A DNA stretch of 64,000 nt from Lachnospiraceae bacterium (GTDB lineage: Bacteria > Bacillota > Clostridia > Lachnospirales > Lachnospiraceae): positions 8,555 through 72,554 of the forward strand of contig VSNM01000023.1 of the NCBI GenBank assembly GCA_009774245.1. Direction: 5' to 3'. Both the position numbers and the translations under genes were made by a program. Of this stretch, positions 60,140 to 64,000 are shown piece by piece (within the stretch, counting starts at the first letter, position 1; the number at the start of each line of letters is the position of its first letter). The notes below the pieces were generated by a model that made no database searches, was not told the DNA's origin, and worked only from the letters and a program-made list of their open reading frames with translations.

Positions 60140-60496
60140 TCAAAGCTCCTCTATAATTTCATTTGACAATCGTTTAATCTGCTCATCATCTGTGAGTCTG
60201 TTGATCTGCTGGATATTCAGCCGAATCCTTAAAAACTTTTCCACCAGATGAAGCTTATTCTCATAACCAGCCAGAATCCTGTCACACCGCTTGATCAGAT
60301 CGTGTACTCCCTGGCGGCTGATTCCCTGCTCATCTGCGATCTCGCTCAGGGACAGGTCATTTAGTATGACGTCCTCGTATATTTTTTTCTGATGCTGTGT
60401 GAGAAGCTCCCCATAAAAATCATAGAGCATCCCCTTATATTCAAGTTTTTCAAGTCCGCTTGCAGCCTCTTTTGCTGTCAGATTACCAGATTCCAC
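60140..60496 (-). CDS. ylxM: YlxM-family SRP-associated HTH protein
   Basis: A 118-residue sigma-like helix-turn-helix protein: DFYGELLTQHQKKIYE and SLSEIADEQGISRQGVHDLI. YlxM is known as an SRP-linked DNA-binding protein always next to ffh. The start is GTG at 60496 with GGAGG upstream. Confidence 0.92.
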   Translation of the reverse strand: MESGNLTAKEAASGLEKLEYKGMLYDFYGELLTQHQKKIYEDVILNDLSLSEIADEQGISRQGVHDLIKRCDRILAGYENKLHLVEKFLRIRLNIQQINRLTDDEQIKRLSNEIIEEL

Positions 60497-60545
60497 GCTC
60501 TTCCTCCACGCTCTAATACGTCACGCGACCTTATTAGAATACTAC

Positions 60546-60583
60546 AAAAAAAAACAGGTGTCAAGTGTTTTTTCTTGACACCC
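60546..60583 (-). terminator. Intrinsic terminator of the sulfatase-like gene
   Basis: On the minus strand GGGTGTCAAG pairs with CTTGACACC and is followed by a run of nine or more T. It lies 32 bp after the 60615 stop and before ylxM, separating the two transcription units. Confidence 0.88.
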
Positions 60584-60614
60584 AAATATCAAAAATCTGT
60601 CACACATTCATACC

Positions 60615-62747
60615 TTAATACACACGCTCAACCGACCAGCTGTCGAGATCTGCAGCATGTCCGTCAATCACATACGCAACCTTATATTTGCTATAAATAT
60701 AGACATATCTGCGTACTCTCTGTTCATTGACCGGTATCTCATCAAAGGTCCGCCCATAAGAGGCATATTCCATACCAAACGCATCTAAAATGGTGGGAAT
60801 CAGCTCCGCCTGTGACACCGGTGCCTCACTGATGTTCATCTGATTGTGACACTCACCAGATTTTTTAACCAAAAACAATGGACGCGATGTCTCCTCCGGC
60901 TTCACTTCATCTGCTTCCCAATCCAAAACATGCTTTTGCCCGTGATCTGCTGTTATGATTATCGTGGCATCCTCATATTTGTCAAGCGCCTTCATCTGGT
61001 CGATATATTCATACACTATTTTCAGGCTTCCCTTTCCCTGTGAGTTGGCAGACGAAACTTGACCTGTCGGCTCATATTTTAAGTCTTCTGTCATATTATA
61101 TGGAGAATGAGGCCCTTTCATATGATAAAACCGAAATACACTTTTGTCCGTCTCGGATACCTTTAACCCTTTCGTAATCATATCGTTATAAAAAATGAGA
61201 TCGTTATCTATACTCCATATATCGTTATTGTATGTCATCTCTTTGATATCCGATGTATAATATCCATACAAAGACTTTAACAGAAATGGCGAAACCTTGT
61301 ACATTGAACACTTCAACATGGTACAATAAGTCTGAATCCGCCGGTAATTTCTGCTAACCGCATCCGAATAATTATCCAGCGTCTGATACATTTCCTGTGA
61401 CATCAGATTCAAGTCCGTAAAAACTCTGACGTCAACTCCCTGCTCTGCAATCCGCTGCAGGACATTACTGTTTTCATATGCATATTGAACATAATTTTCT
61501 ATATCTGCACTCCATTCAACGCCTGTCAGCATATATGGTATTGCCAAATCCGTATAGGCAAACTGTGAAGTTCCATTTCTATAATATGTAAAATCCGCTA
61601 AGGGTTCCAGAATGTCTGCGTCCTCCTCATAAATCTCCTCAAACCAGCTGCTGTCAAAATTGTCCAAGACAAACACGAGCACATTGTTCTCCTGTGCCAG
61701 CTCAAGCGAACCCTTATTTGTGATCGCCGCATTCCCGTTTGGGTTGCTTACATCAGAAGTGATCAGAAGCCAGCCCAATGTCACAATCTGAATCAGGGAT
61801 ATATAGACACAGAGTACCTGAAGTATTTTTCTGATCGCATTCCTGCAGTATCCCCCTATCACAGATACCAGCAAAATCACTATCCACATACAGGTATTGA
61901 CCAAAAGCGTCTGACCTGACCAGATCTGTTCCTCCCCGTTCATGGCATCCAACGTGCCATTCAAAAACATACTTTGCAGATATCCGGCACAGCTTATACC
62001 TGCAAACAGCAAATACAACACCCGAAAAAGCTTCTTCGGCAGAAACAGCAGAAATACCACTATCAACAAAAGAAGCTCTGCGGCACTGCCAGCCAGCATG
62101 ATCAGAAAAAAAGCGGCATAACTGCCCGTAAACTCTTCCAAATTGTGTATATACAGCTCATTTGGGAGGTAGAGCCCTGTCATCACCACCCCTGCGCCCA
62201 TAAATGGCAACGCCTCCAAAAAACAGTGGTAAAGTTCCTTCCTGTTAACATACTTCATCTGCTGATGACAAGCGCTTCCAATCCGGCCCCATACCAAAAG
62301 AATCCCTGATGCCAGCATACAGATTACAAATAATATACTATAATTTCTATTATCAATCCGCCCGAACAAAAGCATGTCAATTACTATTGCTATGATAAGG
62401 ACAAAATCAAATACGGGAACGAGATGATATCCATATGATGGAATCCATCGTTTCATCACCAATAACACCCCGAAAGCCACCACCCCAAACAGAATCACAT
62501 AGTGCAGATACGTCCTGCCCTCCACATCCCAAAAGCTTTCCGTCAGCGTGATCTCTGCCTCGCCCAGATAAAACTTGATAACTGAAACAACAAAATAAAA
62601 CAAAGAAAAAAAGAAGAAAACTGATTTCAGACTGTAGCTTGTCATGCTGTATTCTGTATGATTTCGATTAAGCCCTGTCCATATACCACCTGCAATCATT
62701 CCAAAAAGCAGTATATACAATATCATCCCCGTGCTCTGCATTTGCAC
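60615..62747 (-). CDS. Membrane sulfatase/phosphotransferase-superfamily enzyme
   Basis: A 710-residue protein with about ten membrane helices in the first 330 residues and a C-terminal alkaline-phosphatase-fold domain. Seen: VLVFVLDNFDSSWF (metal Asp), HMKGPHSPY and IIITADHGQKH (metal ligands). The domain layout resembles lipoteichoic-acid-synthase-like and phosphoethanolamine-transferase-like enzymes that decorate surface glycans from the outer face. The phosphonopyruvate decarboxylase gene is 23 bp upstream, so a phosphonate group may be its cargo; that is inference. AGAGGAG precedes the ATG. Confidence 0.8.
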   Translation of the reverse strand: MQMQSTGMILYILLFGMIAGGIWTGLNRNHTEYSMTSYSLKSVFFFFSLFYFVVSVIKFYLGEAEITLTESFWDVEGRTYLHYVILFGVVAFGVLLVMKRWIPSYGYHLVPVFDFVLIIAIVIDMLLFGRIDNRNYSILFVICMLASGILLVWGRIGSACHQQMKYVNRKELYHCFLEALPFMGAGVVMTGLYLPNELYIHNLEEFTGSYAAFFLIMLAGSAAELLLLIVVFLLFLPKKLFRVLYLLFAGISCAGYLQSMFLNGTLDAMNGEEQIWSGQTLLVNTCMWIVILLVSVIGGYCRNAIRKILQVLCVYISLIQIVTLGWLLITSDVSNPNGNAAITNKGSLELAQENNVLVFVLDNFDSSWFEEIYEEDADILEPLADFTYYRNGTSQFAYTDLAIPYMLTGVEWSADIENYVQYAYENSNVLQRIAEQGVDVRVFTDLNLMSQEMYQTLDNYSDAVSRNYRRIQTYCTMLKCSMYKVSPFLLKSLYGYYTSDIKEMTYNNDIWSIDNDLIFYNDMITKGLKVSETDKSVFRFYHMKGPHSPYNMTEDLKYEPTGQVSSANSQGKGSLKIVYEYIDQMKALDKYEDATIIITADHGQKHVLDWEADEVKPEETSRPLFLVKKSGECHNQMNISEAPVSQAELIPTILDAFGMEYASYGRTFDEIPVNEQRVRRYVYIYSKYKVAYVIDGHAADLDSWSVERVY

Positions 62748-62770
62748 TCCTCTTTTCTGCTCCGCGAGTT

Positions 62771-63901
62771 TTATTCCTGATGATACACATTCATAAAATG
62801 AATCCGGTTCTCCCTTGCACTCTCCTTTGGCCTGCCCAGCTCCGCGCGCGATTCCAATGATGTCATCACCTCGATCATGGAAAGCTCCCTTCTGCCCCTG
62901 GCGTCGAGAAGCGCAGTCTCCAGCTCCTGCTTCGTTTTCACCAGATATGTGCCCGGATATCCGCAGGCTTTTGCGATCTGGGAGTATGTCTGTCCGCTAT
63001 ACCCGGTCGGCATTGCCCCGACAGATTCATGCGCCGCATTATTGATCACAACATGCAGATAATTCTTTGGCGACTGTTTTGCGAGAAATGCCAGCGCCCC
63101 CATATGCATCATGACCGCGCCGTCCCCATCGATACACACGATCCGCCTGTTTTCATCAACCTGTGCCATACCATACGCGATCATCGACGCGTGTCCCATG
63201 CCTCCCACAGTCATAAAAAGTCGGTCGTGATTTCCACACAACGCATCGCTCTGCTCATACAACTCACGCGAGATCTTTCCAGTGGTAGATACAAGAAACG
63301 AATCTTCGTAACACTGCTCAAGGATTGTCCTAAGCGCCTGCTCCCTGACAAGGTGATATCCGTTCTCCCAGGCAAATTCTTCCGCTCTCTCAAATGTTCC
63401 TTTTTTAACAATAACCGCATACTGCCTGTTTTCACCAAGAATTCTGCCTGCGTCTGCCAGAATTGCTGTCATATCATCATCTGTGGTAGTATCGTCTATA
63501 ATGGAATATGGCACGTCCATGACCTCCAAAAGCGCACAGGTCACTTTCCCCTGATAGACATGCTGTGGTTCGTCCTTGATGCCCGGTTCTCCCCGCCATC
63601 CGACAACAAACAGCATCGGAATGCCATATACCTCCTGATTGGCAATCGACGCCAGCGGATTGATGATATTCCCAAGGCCGGAATTTTGCAGATACACCAG
63701 ACTCGGACGCTTCGTGGCAAGATATTCTCCTGTCGCAAGCCCGACTGCCGCCCCCTCGTTCGCTGTGACATAATGGCGAAAACACTTCCCGCCGTCAAGC
63801 TGCACTGCATCGCAGAACTGCTTTAATGTAGAATCCGGCACACCTGCAATTGTGCGGATTCCTATATTCCTGACTCCCCGCAGAAAACTCCCTGCCTTCA
63901 T
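62771..63901 (-). CDS. aepY: Phosphonopyruvate decarboxylase
   Basis: A 376-residue thiamine-diphosphate enzyme turning phosphonopyruvate into phosphonoacetaldehyde, the irreversible step of phosphonate synthesis. The PP and Pyr domains are seen: N-terminal IRTIAGVPDSTLKQF and NEGAAVGLATGEY (catalytic Glu), C-terminal VCIDGDGAVMMHMGAL (metal-binding GDG). GAGGG lies before the ATG at 63901. PEP mutase and an aminotransferase would be expected just outside the window to complete 2-aminoethylphosphonate synthesis. Confidence 0.92.
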   Translation of the reverse strand: MKAGSFLRGVRNIGIRTIAGVPDSTLKQFCDAVQLDGGKCFRHYVTANEGAAVGLATGEYLATKRPSLVYLQNSGLGNIINPLASIANQEVYGIPMLFVVGWRGEPGIKDEPQHVYQGKVTCALLEVMDVPYSIIDDTTTDDDMTAILADAGRILGENRQYAVIVKKGTFERAEEFAWENGYHLVREQALRTILEQCYEDSFLVSTTGKISRELYEQSDALCGNHDRLFMTVGGMGHASMIAYGMAQVDENRRIVCIDGDGAVMMHMGALAFLAKQSPKNYLHVVINNAAHESVGAMPTGYSGQTYSQIAKACGYPGTYLVKTKQELETALLDARGRRELSMIEVMTSLESRAELGRPKESARENRIHFMNVYHQE

Positions 63902-64000
63902 ACTTAACCCTCTTTCATCTTTGCGGTAGTGTCAAGTCTACTACCTGTTTTTTCTATTCAAAGCCTTTATTTTCGGGAGTTTGCAAAAAAATGAGCAATG

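Noticed and set aside
1..64000. CRISPR arrays, tRNA or rRNA genes
   Set aside because: No regularly spaced direct repeats of 25-40 bp and no recognisable tRNA or rRNA sequences were found on reading; a tRNAscan or Infernal run would be decisive.

Overview
The window reads as the chromosome of a gut-type Firmicute, most likely a Lachnospiraceae (Clostridia) member. The reasons are the gene orders gpsA-plsY-der-DUF512 and ylxM-ffh-rpsP-khpA-rimM-trmD-rplS-lepB-rbgA-rnhB-ylqG/ylqH-yraN, a tyrosyl T-box, the HPr-like and BceRSAB-like modules, AGGAGG-type ribosome binding sites and a moderate GC content. No rRNA, tRNA, CRISPR array or phage module was seen.

Layout. 1-2.5 kb: small hypothetical genes, a lone antitoxin-like gene, cdd and a short inverted-repeat element. 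2.5-7.8 kb: an AT-rich transferred module (HTH protein, BceR/BceS-like two-component system, BceA/BceB-like transporter) whose kinase and permease each carry one frameshift in a T-run. 7.9-18.9 kb: metabolic and housekeeping genes (MBL hydrolase, ceramidase-like protein, gpsA, plsY, der, DUF512 radical SAM protein, prs, tyrS with T-box) and an HPr-like gene. 18.9-26.5 kb: a MITE with target-site duplication, a cation/proton antiporter, and a two-component system next to an ABC exporter whose permease is fused to an M1 metallopeptidase. 26.5-31.6 kb: a chimeric gene carrying a stolen TldE tail, tldE, tldD, hisI and a coiled-coil gene.

31.7-43.2 kb is the most interesting part. Eight same-strand genes with gaps of 15-55 bp run SWIM zinc finger, large helical-repeat protein, MoxR AAA+ ATPase, DUF5682 protein, VWA protein, ClpS, ClpA, Aat. 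The first block resembles E. coli yehL/yehM/yehP/yehQ. The second is a full N-degron module (Aat adds the degron, ClpS recognises it, ClpA unfolds the substrate). Their apparent operon suggests one protein-quality-control or conflict system. The DUF5682 protein carries two GX2H motifs and a glutamate like Tiki/TraB-type putative metalloproteases.

43.2-49.1 kb is a plastic zone. A thioesterase plus PD-(D/E)XK-nuclease cassette is present twice and flanks a second helical-repeat paralogue; one copy is decayed. A HicAB pair follows, and its toxin gene has ATA where its start codon should be. 49.1-60.6 kb is a conserved translation and secretion block. 60.6-64 kb opens a probable phosphonate/glycan locus (sulfatase-like membrane enzyme and phosphonopyruvate decarboxylase) that continues beyond the window.

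Several dispersed structured repeats recur. One two-hairpin element occurs in the tyrS leader and twice in the ffh-rpsP-rimM operon, with compensating stem changes between two copies. A second family has AGGARCTGT ends and three copies. Two MITE-like elements occur once each.
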